From assembly GCF_028993555.1 (NCBI RefSeq), contig NZ_CP118611.1, forward strand, positions 1,048,001 through 1,112,000: a stretch of DNA of 64,000 nt, written 5' to 3'. The notes beneath the pieces are model-generated. The model was given only the letters and a program-made list of their open reading frames with translations. It did no database searches and was not told the origin of the DNA. This stretch comes from Ensifer adhaerens. Lineage in GTDB: Bacteria > Pseudomonadota > Alphaproteobacteria > Rhizobiales > Rhizobiaceae. Made by a program: the position numbers and the translations under genes. Shown here piece after piece: positions 24,801 to 27,730 of the stretch; within the stretch, counting starts at the first letter, position 1, and every line of letters begins with the position of its first letter.

Positions 24801-25810
24801 TCGGCACAATGTCGCGTGTCGGATCAAGCTCGTTCGATCGCTACCTGATCCGCACAAACGATCCCTCCTTCAACACGTCGGCCAATCTGTTGGCGGCGAC
24901 CGGCGACACGGTCGTCGCTGGTGGCGAGGTCACCAGGGGACAGGCACTCTCAGTTCTCGATGATGCCATCGCTCTTTGGGCGAAATCGGGACTGCTCGAT
25001 GCAACAACCCTGGCGCGCCTTGGCACGATCGACCTGCAGGTCGTCGATCTAGAGGGCGACCGATTGGCCGAAGCCGTGTTTGGCGCAATCAGGCTGGACC
25101 GCAACGCCGCCGGGAGAGGCTGGTTCGTCGATCTCACGCCTCAAGATAACGAAGAGTACCGCTTGATCGACGGCATGTGGCAGGCGATCGCCGGCGGGCC
25201 AGCGGAGGGACGCTTCGATCTACTCTCGGTGCTGCTCCATGAAATGGGTCACGAGGCCGGGTTGGGACACTCTGCCAACGATGCGGTCGGCGACATCATG
25301 ACCGAAGCGCTCGACGTCGGCGAGCGCCGGTTGCCGCAGACGGCAAACCAACCCGAAGCGTGGAACGACGGCCAGGTGTTCGATGAAGAACTGGGAATGT
25401 TCGTGACCCCGACTGAGCGACGGCTGATGAAACTTGCCGGTATCAGCGCCTCGGATCTCCAGATCTCAGGGGTTGGCGAGGTTCATGAGGTTGCCGCCGT
25501 GGCATCCGGGTGGACCGAAAATGGGCGAGATGCTCTGGCGACCGCCTGGCAACCGTCAACCGGTGGGGGACATAGCATGGCGCGCGTCGGAAACAACGGC
25601 GCGAAGGCATGGGTCTTCGACGATGCGACCGGCATGTTTGTCGATCCCACCGCCTGGACGGCTGAGGTCAGCGATCACGCCGCCGAGACGTCAGGCGGCG
25701 GCGCGAATGATGGCGATGCAAGTGAGCAGGACGTGTTGAACGGCATGATCGAGTGGGAGGCCCGAAAGGGACTGCTTTCTCGGTTGGTCAGTCTCTTTGG
25801 AGGACGTTAG
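2..25810 (+). CDS. Giant multidomain RTX/beta-repeat surface protein with C-terminal metzincin motif (5' partial)
   Basis: The reading frame is open to the first base of the window, so the start lies outside; about 8,602 codons are visible, ending at TAG 25808-25810. In order the product has: about 3,300 residues of degenerate beta repeats; a block of 'GDxVxY...GGLxxGxxYYV' modules; more beta repeats; a filamentous-haemagglutinin-like stretch; dockerin/EF-hand-like loops; Calx-beta-like modules; RTX nonapeptides; two LamG-like domains; a HExxHxxGxxH zinc site; and a short tail ending LSRLVSLFGGR. I found no cysteine by eye, as is usual for secreted RTX adhesins. Family knowledge suggests a Ca2+-binding extracellular adhesin or matrix protein. 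Rhizobial giant proteins of this build often carry an N-terminal LEPR-XLL motif, but that end is not visible here. The genes downstream on the same strand look like its export machinery. Function beyond surface/secreted is inference. Confidence 0.93.
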   Translation, partial: LESLSLIPTFEKVTFAKPTNSLTIKLGADLGIPLLSKDVLTVSGVNLGAASFTVFGENAADTAGDDGKDEVLIEGTNTFGAMAVHAEKITISGNVSATTVTLVALAEDDGKITGGAYFATPEAIIDLSGATITASGAVQISATADATVSASTAEVGPLQGVIVTVLPEARIKFDNTTLTAASLTGGSVVSVSLTAADEGDASENDTTKDAAVSVTVVVSDSITEVLGGSSLNVSGAVALTADTHLALTTTANGGSGSKGASVAVSEVSATTRAYMAGNSSLNANGGNLPDTVAFGATLTSNVSTTAISSAGGSNQGDGTSESEKRLADPNQDSNTSDKAATSGGDITFAGAVTVSDYRTTTEAYIDSSILVSASTLALTAASTESVTAAADGSATGSAGTGVGVAVALGIADVTTRAYVAGTSDLTASAVNLNATLNAGDSFVVTAEAGAGGAETNVAGALAISIIMTDVEAVIEAGASVDLNGADLALTASSTTHAETAATPNGDDLGEAGETGIGGSVALAIIDNNTNALIENGATVTAADGVTLSATGSHESETAAEAGGTGGSTGIGGAIAIDVIDNTTRASLGTDDVELDITGTFSATATHHGLSTTTADGTAIGSTAVGAAIALAFVDNRAISTTNRNLRADGSVSLSALGDGSSKAEAKASAKGADKNDESADGNTKADQQKQKQVDFANSKSGDADSTGQTANTGGGSSGDVGVAAALAINVSDSEALASIGNGRTVTAGDGAGTGGVSLQAKNNMDAAAIADGSATLESETSGTAVGAAVAINVADMSNRAIIGNGAIVNADGSVTLSATMKNVGGDQKNIFEAHSTSGASGGDTGVAGSFALNVSDATSEAAIGPSASVTLSSDDASLTASNTSESSAIAQADAESASTGVGASFAINAADNTASAKVETSVILTGLDDLTLSATGSHKTTTTAESGATAEDGTGVGGAIAITVADNVTEAKLGTGGLIDLDGAFSATATHHGASTTSALGDAIAGNTAVGAAIALAFVDDSATATTARNITADGNVGFSAHGDGASAVEARASAAGADKDKESDSGNTTADDQKNKQKQLANDKSGKTNTGDKSATSQGGTGGGQVSVAAALALNVSSSLAVASIGDGVTIIAGQGAGTGELQLQSSNNMNASATGDGKATTTSSGTGVGVAVAINVATMRNEASVGAGAHITADGLTASATMKTVGGNAEHNFGAESTSGASGGDTGVAGSFALSVANTTTLGTIGFDHGGGGTTTVTLSGGNVSLQATNTTKSTTEATAHGAGSGSGSTGVGASIALGISLNTTFAGIENGETVSGNTGNFQVFATSNDTVTTTAKAGAAGNTAVGGAIAVTYVDNDTDAHIGTGAGGAITLNGNLAAQATHASTIHTLGDGEAAGSNVGVGVSLALNIAEVTNDAFVGRNFSGANNVSVTAMSTFDTKAESKASAKGNDTSKANSDQETSNQTSMAQNQSGGSKAPTQSGSSSLGTADSKSTNETGKSTQGGTSVAATIAVNFLDADNTATIASNVVIGSSGAMEITAMMTTDARALGTATATNTSANTGVAAAVGLNIALLDNTAQVNSGADLTAGSIKVRAITADGERNTFQARALAGAVSKNTAVGGSVAINYLDVNSSAIIGNNTDLDANAGAIAINAVSVSEMQSIAGGAALSLNGGTGVGVAVSINIVNDLNTKADVGTGVDAEASGAIGVTAHAELLPITESLPVIGNLAVTSFAAGVAASNGTAVGGSSSVNVIFMETHAFINDGSDFDGNGGVTVEATDILTMVSGAGGIGLSGGSNAGVGIGLDVNVIIRNTSAWVGGTADLGAIAGNILVNADSYDTITSIAATFGLSLSGSGVAASVGVVVLDTATEAYVETGTALNKSELHAGGNVSVKAAGDAKIFALAGGIAFGQGAGIGIAGTVFVHIDDVKAEIHGQADVETGGPIGLDVSAISTEDVITIAAAGGVSTSSAAVAGSVAVTVLTETTIARIGSNTAVTAQSGTNNPSVAVYAYGETDLLTVAGSLAISGGSAAVGAGVNIATLIKTTQASIDSGMDMDADGNVKVEATSNEDVGSFSVAAGGASTAGITVSADVFVFDMTTRAFIGDDPLDGIANAGLTDVRALGSVLVQAIDETELDLIVGGVAVGGSAGVGVAAGVAVVDKVTESFIGEDARVTGEGQHSVAARTGRFDISFAGSQSMGDGYDPKTDGQVSKDSLEAGVPIKEGGGDLGQFNDLDQDESDDGTPTDPGLTQQRTATAAVDGGFRGVAVSASTKDDIETAAISVGGGGSVGVAVGAAVNVLNTTTTALIGEGARINQDMSGSGNGAQSVLVAAASDFSHLGVGAGAAFGGSAAAAPAVDVSVVTTKTTATIGNDTLVDANNDVAVVATGKEKVLVVSAGLALSGAVSLAGGVSVVSIDADTFARIGDSTVEAGGDVAVMAKDDSQFTIVSGAVAIGLSGGGAAGSVGVVHVTKDTEATIGANASIDARGNGAGIATVLDGNITTSGGNPTGFSTLSGEAHGVIVQAESSEVVTHIAVAGAGGLYVGIAGAVSVTIVDSDTLAAIGDGAAINQGSANYQLHPANVGLGQGVYVNAANAVRITSFAGSAAVGFVGIGGGIDFGSIKNDTTASIGANADILARQDVAVSADSIQVLKGFAFSGVGGVVGLGASVSVWSIGQDFKDDYANEKEGTSGDATTGGGDNAAADAGEKTDGGVGELTGQMTGFSGDGNSRTADSRVRDNMQGASDRLNAPSFFSSADLDAALIPTNEEHGTTATIEAGANVEAGHDILVVARQNMKVDLLIGNAAVGLVGAGAAVTVLNVSGQVKAKAGGNLAAGNEIKVEAELDEEVDVTTVAIQGGFVGLGASVIVINDTSRVQARLLDGTVVDNASLLSITASNKQDFDVTTTGVQAGLVAAGASYVDLNIGDTDDSTIESLATIGSNSQIGQTDPVGAITVHADSTIDAKAKTFALAGGAIGATFNFVLIDVETNVEASILGNANIDATGTVTLEAISNHDAKGDVFSLSVGLGAVGTSIVTVNIVPTTSALIGGNAIVTAGGIVMLASHNFSGEAATDRGARAYAEASGGGLISGQGAAPTAKANAVVNASIGAGGSLTITNDIDIKSRLRNYAVANTEANSFGAAAVGATDAEATANGQSNAAMNANVVSVRDIGVNALAINGALAVAEATGGGVLGALTVNSATATASPSSVSATIGNNTSIQSARHVRLKALANTEGDSKVVGVTIGGVFGAGDSDATTNVSPTVSSSIGTGSVINATGDISVEAIAAPIPGTQPDYAVVDADGVADTITVNNHGLVTGDTVEYDAGTGGAVIPGLNWPDPQDPAVNRQYNVINVVDGGNIDPNKLYFGSTFNAASIDSETEIITFQGAHNFSSGDAVRYYAGPDETINSFGLTEGNLYYVLVIDESHIKLVNTHDKAVNPQNYFKNFQPDDIASNQITISGHGFTNGMAVTYDAPDAKTFVSRQVDVHPTALNPDGSPIDDGTQDNIRFFDDNGNALNHGFSEGEHVVYNVETETGAPGTAIGGLSDGQTYRVHVVNSTTIQLKRNDVVTEQVQFVRNGAGDRIIRTDGENWADFGFGTGTLFISGAGANSGTYTVTGVSGSTLILSVVNSVTETTLTKTFDQSIITLTPNKAKTADDIHSLINAKNLPIGGLEGGKTYYVRGVSGPGDDTFELWDAPTGGTQMTLTPTGLSGPYANHRIGALAVDISSDATSEQQLRIDLSDAVTSAANGQFLFGPGRVSLSEIAPQSGDGVSSAYSKGSGGGFVGVNGNDANITSNPNVTATISATLVTTSGDVSITTSAITNTTAHAVNGTGGFVAVGDADANSYQDVDSVASVGAGTRIVAGKNVTIASSTNVNTGASSHASAGGAVGLASPTTVVWIEYNSAATVGTDAIVVAGELARLTAYSEAGVSAKSTGSGVGFGGDGDAVTHVYIGVADPNPDPDQADTIATLGDRAVLSAKRAVASAKVGRFDIFAGSDGRGAGFYGEGQAESTLTARPKAEVHINADSELTGWEGVDLITRYDNVKTHAKSYARATGLFGFVDSDAHNDTDVASKIFGAAGALVTAGPRNNADAVLGHPDYPQEPAASNEHLALYASTVNGSISQTDDADHSKRSLAAGGSDGSSPDDRPQQIDFNSDVLILSGRSPELVVKQLVIGADGQIDVAVEVTVNDSASGGGSSEGEGDTIQSDDIVVNDIHNPGPGDVVFDSDTMVGSGGTWTFRDTLQRVTIRNESDKDIIINNIDVVTDEQPLAWLNPTKTVTLTFNIEREVAPTLIEITDTGGRSDIYINGTIENPIGTTTIVNTDGSVFASNDRGVVGSDGRESLIRTHILNIRADENVGTTGTRVNVDIVDSAGLPQLISFDTGRVSGLTEQIFLGHENRFYTGQLVRYDAVSTAIGGLVDGGYYYVIASSDGLSVRLANTLSNALAGVAINLSPSGPLTNQHSLISAETFTVDAVQNVNLDLKALLRENLGGGYYIVEIDRISAGDTANVLLQASLEQSGAGASGGVLVKAPSQAAGLTHYNFFRPDSGAPEPLSRGVFGTGNTAIASTYDFRGIDPATGSRTLHGLQAGAVAAGGDIIVAAANPTPIATTINVLGITEIAGNGDIDVVTNGYIALSEKTGDMRIERIKSTASDVLLYSPRRILDARGLTEGDAEADVAGRNITMAAGVGLFNPNHAQVAAQVLNPTLLDINSPLGGIGLPTDFLEINVDIRNGVGGLGVLRAFDTTADNTLGIFLDEVVGDLLVHTVHTTRDISLRTVAGSILDARNNGAGDDFADIMGQSIDLDANGGGSIGAFTNDLEIDSSRGSSNDDVALEAGNNIYLAEAPANPGESAGNLRLVLAHAYDGDIRITVRETGVQGENLDLLHSGSARFSEDGTTFPTFQADAERAIPHGQIFAEKGNVQLRVGDNVTLDSNSEILAAKRIDIYGDVTAFDETINFLANADIGFGSVMLLRGRIIANAAVTPGNKSNGTPVGTATPKTSAPHATNLTWIFGNTDVDTIQFGDPSGAGGTNTQGSPGYIFLGSKTRVYGSQTLDPTVADGEDRFTVYYLQDTATQTSPNMTTAAEHTLTLDGVSGSDLYEVYTLGSNNPGLGNAGTDFNRNYVINVLDTGRSNDGVDALNIYGYNSALNGKDGGGNKLIDDIFLLRGANYLPHEMADRPAYVAMVYGQPTTYADTIEDNEPSNESARINYDTALNGRVTIEGLGGNDNFYSDDTTAIVSLQGGAGDDSFQIGQIFGSKRTDDPENGATPFFGGGLLAQDVFPDMVATTRGWLSPGISAPLVAQGGTGNDEFRVYSNQAELRLEGDDNNDLFIVRAFAIAAVANEDWNGDGTIDQDDLPAVTLDTNGDGVINFADADSTPDDYTDDVIVLDDQGVAMPIIGLGFSVARAPDIRAGGGEDEVQYNVNAPVSVDGGTGFDKLVILGTEFADDFAITERGIFGAGLNVRYTTIEVVEVDGLEGDDEFFVQSTAFGVAYRVIGGLGSDTINVAGDVTEDIVTRELEGASGAVDHLVASGDALYDGVLVDGFDYNVASGEEGIIRIDETGGLTAVREGGPVNVDSYTVKLAIAPLAGQVVYVTVSAARSPQEEEDGTLLNPTPLPNGLGDTIWLSTVNPGVTVTDSDFQHVVMVNGVPQIIKDRAVVLRFDSSNWMNPQTVYVYAPDDPRAEGDRVVVIQHSVISDLSGVDTNVIDIDAAYPDGDPFDAADVRNVEVLVRDNDTPGIYATEVAPGTNIEDGRSLVIEGSPTTQLTDEILVQLQTAPEVGDIIVVKLFLNEASDEDIQIFDVDDPTNIFNSVGDRMYKHADGYWRLTFDHTNWDDPVRIGVQARDDIPREDPHTAVIYFQRDDVLTTDADHDYVFPNLRSGPGYIDIEVIDNDTAGAVVLESGGTTLLNADGSDTDDYTIRLTKAPSTTVQVAIVTDGLADVVSVNGVAVTPGSGYTVIGGLRPTQIFDGNLVFSNDGLNGKITRGTGADLGSFVDEGFFVGQQIRIGNAGGNSGDYYITAIDTVDGKFIKVDRTFGTGGQLADVILSDLASEGAFTGNIQFHTVIEDGAPTYRLTIAGLADDADGWLAFGFLEGQWIRVFDAADNVIGNFKIAIIRGENDTKDATIQITSENAGLLPVGSTLAGVKVLRTAAVATFNPGNYSVQQTVVLQADDNYDIPVTREGVKVFPVSGHYLSKLRGPLAVEGGPTGADRSLENGLKLPGEADDFLIAIGAQPPESQQIDVLNIFNDTSKEDVDGVMTQTTLTGFNMADDLSLGLGVTGDPAFGESGFFPGGISFGKISVGADGQFGTNTTKSTIEVVNLMLGEGNDGLVIQGTLDPAPSVQVTNTFTVTANGTNGGTIVRAGFDWKAMGFLVGQTVQIAGQAGTWTVVAINDALIDPLHPEEGADPNDNSILVLSGSSLAGVATGSLTITAIDKDVITVNKSVDVAQTIAGGIIVRTDGGAWTGFAVGDFISINEDFAKGEYQIISISGSTMRVVGGQLALVSDAPRTINRINPVTNAILQTVVTDVSIDPTYTGGIVTRQDGIKWAAEGYLAGHLITMIDENGKRDFRIIEISDDGFSLKLEGVLLATQNDAVKSFYVQGAHGGLTLVHGGGNMYLESAGKMNIASAGGGSIVVTRLDGRDWSEDRYQVGQVIQLEGETYTRTILAIVDATLPPPPNSALTWGDLSALVLSAPNTHVGQGAGVTLPADAFNSYAERSLHVAEARTITASGTMNVATNSLTRSSGSWLADGFYVGQKVYVSGYAGPFTIQALNAAIMTLQNVALTPASGVQLTVFGYDVTLDGGKRVGGDYIKVNGGAGPNSPLVIYGDTSQDGIWYSGQAHNVLGMEFGEKPFDPFPQLQDGENEDDEWVFPLANPYKLAGNDIIDASALFANVPAGNLPSVGLTIYGGAGNDTIYGSQAGDHLAGGSGDDLIIGNRGVDHIYGDSGVNVNIFTRQLFIDTVDNSPLPSANPNTDTNGTTIKPVKSSVRDLMQAGRDLIFGDGASHLGYGSSAVAAAGVLGDFDDIIFADHGVIEMFVDDPNLPSGLKQRIQTTELVLVTAIKSAELQNGADDIVFGGLDRDVIVGGAGHDMLDGDQQDDRIFGDNVYLSRQGGADGNLVDDTFSKRFQTLAGALLYSRTDRPIPAGFGTVTGDNSGLLLVDGIARRYRDPDGAAWWSEYAVDYATLHTFAFDHRTAGVGSFGNDYIAGSQGHDEIFGQLGNDVIQGDGGIELAFAGTSHVGASRTSGGASDPIGPLTVITSFAAASDGQDYIEGGGGDDQLFGGLGQDDLIGGSSSFFSLTDANSRPDGDDYIFGGTGGEIDRNDLDLPGDGTLAAARYARDADTMVGDNGNIVRIVGVNGVDINPNGLANQQLYVQFNYDLNDPTRSGAERIVVRGVHLLDYTPGGPDFRPDLFSRTNPNDPAYRNEFGLWAKNDIGGHDEFHGETGDDVAYGGGGHDRMFGDAENDDLIGGWGNDWISGGTGQDGILGDDGRIFTSRNSATYAEPLYGVLALLATDPDTRTSQGDVLNEFIFTPGQVQTETINIGGQLKKSVDLTPYNLRPNAQGADDPLFDANVVDDIIFGGLGDDFIHGGAGDDAVGGGEALPLSYTQRFVNGVVVGLVRTDFTRPWNPGDVLRFGADTDPWNAPKPVQSKLGEFFLYDEYDPRRAILFNADGSVWKSGAAPTQFQYFLNLVDNEGPLVNGAIAFSPNGTPTAFADRNTDGNDAIFGDLGNDWIVGGTGRDHIYGGWGNDLMNADDVLSTNGWMNDQPETHPVYEDRVFGGAGLDILIGNTGGDRLIDWVGEFNSYLVPFAPFGIATVSRQVPPQLFDFLYAQAFSDGVDITRTADTGNVNGSDKYSHVSQFQGGVEGELGLVTQKDHGIWQDQTGGPTDPQAGNIPGGKRDVLRTADFNDGTLDVFAADEGKFAVSSGMMSVESETSWGQAAAVFYADQYLPIYFEISAKITAQKPLAGWKANSYVIFDYRSPTDFKWAGINVSNDQIEMGYRDASGWHQVVKSNKPVQLKAGITYDLLVAVNGTNVTVTVAGVNWFGYTFTPRIEDGAPVGLNRGMVGVGNDGSKSKIDNFSVQILPPNLSLDYTDNFDGTGRFPMTGTAATGWTVTGGRLTGAAGAAINTFNLGTKLRADSYLELEAKLSTPGIGGIVFDSYGPNDYKFVALDVASDKVLVGHVSAKGGYKVDQSFSRVLDAGVDYTLKVIFKGAAVSIQVNGGLVGTYGFNAALVDGGFGTMSRVGSSSFDRYLIRTNDPSFNTSANLLAATGDTVVAGGEVTRGQALSVLDDAIALWAKSGLLDATTLARLGTIDLQVVDLEGDRLAEAVFGAIRLDRNAAGRGWFVDLTPQDNEEYRLIDGMWQAIAGGPAEGRFDLLSVLLHEMGHEAGLGHSANDAVGDIMTEALDVGERRLPQTANQPEAWNDGQVFDEELGMFVTPTERRLMKLAGISASDLQISGVGEVHEVAAVASGWTENGRDALATAWQPSTGGGHSMARVGNNGAKAWVFDDATGMFVDPTAWTAEVSDHAAETSGGGANDGDASEQDVLNGMIEWEARKGLLSRLVSLFGGR
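1808..4144 (+). repeat. Long-period supra-repeat (two full units plus a diverged third)
   Basis: Two successive units of 385 and 394 codons start at 1808 (TATHHG) and 2963 (TATHHG). A more diverged third begins at 4145 (QATHAS). Each contains in the same order a 'VGAAIALAFVD'-type repeat, a Lys/Gln/Ser-rich charged linker with KASAKGADK-like and DQQKQKQ-like stretches, a VAAALA(I/L)NVS repeat, an ATMK(N/T)VGG segment and STSGASGGDTGVAGSFAL. This is duplication of several basic repeats as one block. Confidence 0.75.
9886..11250 (+). other. Protein modules of the 'HGhxxGDxVxY...IGGLxxGxxYYV' type within the giant protein
   Basis: At least three modules share 'HGL/HGF-x-(T/E)G-(D/E)-x-V-x-Y', then 'GGL-x-(D/G)G-x-(T/Y)Y-x-V', then a variable '(T/S)-x-I-x-L' strand. 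They begin at the NNHGLVTGDTVEYD segment, recur at SGHGFTNGMAVTYD and NHGFSEGEHVVYN, and another copy lies near 13200-13390. They break the simple beta-repeat array and look like small beta-sandwich inserts. I do not recognise a named domain with certainty. Confidence 0.55.
16061..16174 (+). other. Dockerin/EF-hand-like Ca-binding loops in the giant protein
   Basis: Two loops, DWNGDGTIDQDDL and DTNGDGVINFADAD, match the DxNxDGxIxxxD pattern of dockerin type I or EF-hand calcium loops, spaced about 20 residues apart. Their presence beside the RTX blocks supports a calcium-dependent fold outside the cell. Confidence 0.6.
16735..18640 (+). other. Calx-beta-like repeats in the giant protein
   Basis: Successive segments have the form '(D/V)-x-Y-T-(V/I)-(K/R)-L-x-x-AP' (near VDSYTVKLAIAP, EILVQLQTAP and DDYTIRLTKAP), later a WxxPxx(V/I)xVxAxDDxxxE strand, and close on VRDNDTPG or VIDNDTAG. 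Calx-beta domains bind Ca2+ and occur in large bacterial adhesins. Assignment is from motif order only. Confidence 0.6.
20780..23479 (+). other. RTX (haemolysin-type Ca-binding) nonapeptide blocks of the giant protein
   Basis: Clusters of GGxGxDxUx repeats occur at about 20780-20897 (GGAGNDTIYG, GGSGDDLIIG), 21284-21379, 21661-21750, 21872-21950, 22378-22560, 22800-22870 and 23230-23470 (GGWGNDLMNA, GGAGLDILIG). They form parallel beta-rolls that fold on Ca2+ outside the cell. Spacer segments of 80-200 residues separate the clusters. RTX proteins normally leave by a type I system with an ABC ATPase, and none is encoded in the window. Confidence 0.85.
23795..24871 (+). other. Tandem LamG/concanavalin-like domains of the giant protein
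   Basis: Two consecutive jelly-roll-like domains begin at DFNDGTLDVF and at YTDNFDGTGRF. Each has a 'F-x-D-x-x-(S/G)-P-x-D-(F/Y)-K-(W/F)-(A/V)' core (FDYRSPTDFKWAGI and FDSYGPNDYKFVAL), followed by 'Y-(D/T)-L-x-V' and a glycine-rich closing strand. Such domains commonly bind glycans. The pair sits directly before the zinc-protease motif. Confidence 0.6.
25238..25270 (+). other. Metzincin-type zinc site HEMGHEAGLGH near the C-terminus of the giant protein
   Basis: The codons spell HExxHxxGxxH, the full three-histidine metzincin site, preceded by FDLLSVLLHE and followed 13 residues later by DIMTEAL, a plausible Met-turn. The surrounding ~140 residues match a matrixin-like layout (DGMWQAIAGG... 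upstream). The site is complete, so activity is possible. The substrate (self-processing or host/matrix protein) is unknown. Confidence 0.8.
25376..25651 (+). repeat. Twice-repeated VFD-x3-GMFV-x-PT motif in the C-terminal tail
   Basis: VFDEELGMFVTPT starts at 25376 and VFDDATGMFVDPT at 25613, 79 codons apart, in the tail after the zinc site. The spacing and conservation suggest a short functional motif, perhaps for export or surface retention; that is inference. Confidence 0.55.
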
Positions 25811-25845
25811 CGTGGGAATAACCTGTCTGGCCATCGCGTGCCGGC

Positions 25846-27720
25846 ATGACTGATCACATTGCCAGGGAATATGCCCCACCGCCCCCGATCGAAGCCTCGG
25901 GGGCGGTGAAGTACGCTATTTTGGACCAAGCGCTCTGGCAAAAGTTCCGCAATGCGAGCAAGCCAGACGAATTCATGGAGACGTGGCTCGCCATACTCTG
26001 CCGTCAGATCTCAGGCGTCTCCAACGGCATGATCATGCTCGGGGAGCCGGACACCGGCCCCTATGCGCCCGTCGCCTTCTGGCCGGAAAAGCTTGCGGAC
26101 GATGGACTGACGGCAGCCGCCGAGAAGGCGCTGAGCCAACGCCAGGGCATCTCCACCGGTGCGACCGGTAGCCGGATGGCGCAACTCATCGCCTCGCCGT
26201 TGATCGTCAACGAGCGCCTGTATGGCGCCTGCGCCCTTTCGCTTTCCGTCGAGCCATCTGCCATCCACGAAGTGATGCGCAAAGTGCAATGGGCGTCTGG
26301 CTGGATCGAGGTCCTGCTCAGGCGACAGCTGCAAGTCGAAAACGAAGAAATCAGTGAACGAAACAGGCTCGCCTTCGATATGCTTGCCGCGGTGCTTGAG
26401 GCAAAGGGTTTCGTCGAGGCGGCCACAGCGCTCGTGACAGAACTCGCGATGCGGCTTGCCTGCGACCCAGTCAGCGTCGGTTTCGTGCGCGGGCGGCGAT
26501 GCCGTGTCGCGACCGTCTCGCACGCGGCAGGTTTCGGCAATAAGGTCAACATCATTCGCGACATCGGCGCGGCGATGGACGAGGCCGTCGATCAACGCGC
26601 AATTGTTCTTTACCCGCCGCAAGAGCACTGGGAGTATCGGGTCGTCCGGGCACATGAGGAACTGGTCGAGACGCATAAGTGCGGGGGGGTGCTGACCATC
26701 CCCTTGCAATCCGGGAACCAGATCGTCGGCGCTCTGACGCTGCAGCGCCCACGCGGCAGTACCTTCGACGAGACGACCGTCGACCTGTGCGATGCGGTGG
26801 CAGCGGTCGTCGGACCGGTTCTTGAGGAAAAGCGCCGCAACGACCGGAACGTCTTGGTGAAGCTCTGGGAGGCCGCCGGCAACCAGTTGCGGCGCCTACT
26901 AGGCCCGGGATATTTCGGTCGCAAGCTTGCGACATTGATTGCCGTCGTCCTCGCGACCTATTTCAGCATGGCCACGACAGAATATTCCGTCACGTCCTCG
27001 GCCGTCGTTCGCGGTACAATTCAGCGAACGGTCGTAGCTCCGTTCAACGGCTATGTATCCAATCAGTCGGCAAGGGCCGGCGAAGTGGTCAAACAGGGCC
27101 AGATCCTCGCGCAGCTCGACGACCAGGATCTGACCCTGGAACGGCTTCGGCTAACGACCACTCGGCAGCAGAAGACGACCGAATACGACCGGGCGCTGAT
27201 GCAGCACGAACGGGCCGAAGCGCTCATCGTCAAGGCGCAGATCGATCAGGCCGATGCCCAACTCGCCTTGATCGACGAACAGCTCAAACGCACCCGGCTG
27301 CTCGCCCCCTTTGACGGGTATGTGGTCAATGGCGACCTCAGCCAGTCAATCGGCGCTGCGGTCGAGCGTGGGCAAGAGCTCTTCACGATCGCACCACTTG
27401 AGTCCTACCGGGTCATCATCGAAGTGGATGAAAGCGACATTGACGATATCGAGATTGGTCGCAAAGGAGTTCTTCGGGTTTCTGCGCTTCCGCAGGAGCC
27501 GCTCACCTACCGGATCGAACAGATCACCGCGATTTCCACCCAGAAGGAGGGGCACAATTTCTTCAAGGTCGAAGCAGCGCTCGATCATGTCAGCGATCGG
27601 CTTCGGCCTGGCATGGAGGGCATTGCCAAGACGGCCGTGGACGAACGACTCCTAATCCGCGTTTACACCGACAAGATGGTGCAATGGGCCTATCTTGCCG
27701 CGTGGCGTTGGATGCCGTGA
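25846..27720 (+). CDS. GAF-domain / HlyD membrane-fusion hybrid protein
   Basis: The 624-residue product has a cytoplasmic N-terminal half with two GAF-like modules (about residues 40-155 and 170-335), a single membrane segment at about 363-382 (ATLIAVVLATYF), and a periplasmic HlyD-type adaptor half. That half has lipoyl-like halves at about 395-428 (VVAPFNGYVSNQSARAGEVV) and 485-520 (LLAPFDGYV) flanking a coiled coil, then a beta-barrel with VDESDIDDIEIG. HlyD-family proteins bridge inner-membrane exporters and outer-membrane channels. A GAF sensor on the cytoplasmic side is unusual and may gate assembly. It begins 35 bases after the giant gene and ends just before the M50 gene, so co-transcription is likely. 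No ABC transporter partner is encoded nearby. Confidence 0.85.
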   Translation: MTDHIAREYAPPPPIEASGAVKYAILDQALWQKFRNASKPDEFMETWLAILCRQISGVSNGMIMLGEPDTGPYAPVAFWPEKLADDGLTAAAEKALSQRQGISTGATGSRMAQLIASPLIVNERLYGACALSLSVEPSAIHEVMRKVQWASGWIEVLLRRQLQVENEEISERNRLAFDMLAAVLEAKGFVEAATALVTELAMRLACDPVSVGFVRGRRCRVATVSHAAGFGNKVNIIRDIGAAMDEAVDQRAIVLYPPQEHWEYRVVRAHEELVETHKCGGVLTIPLQSGNQIVGALTLQRPRGSTFDETTVDLCDAVAAVVGPVLEEKRRNDRNVLVKLWEAAGNQLRRLLGPGYFGRKLATLIAVVLATYFSMATTEYSVTSSAVVRGTIQRTVVAPFNGYVSNQSARAGEVVKQGQILAQLDDQDLTLERLRLTTTRQQKTTEYDRALMQHERAEALIVKAQIDQADAQLALIDEQLKRTRLLAPFDGYVVNGDLSQSIGAAVERGQELFTIAPLESYRVIIEVDESDIDDIEIGRKGVLRVSALPQEPLTYRIEQITAISTQKEGHNFFKVEAALDHVSDRLRPGMEGIAKTAVDERLLIRVYTDKMVQWAYLAAWRWMP

Positions 27721-27730
27721 GGGCGCGGAG

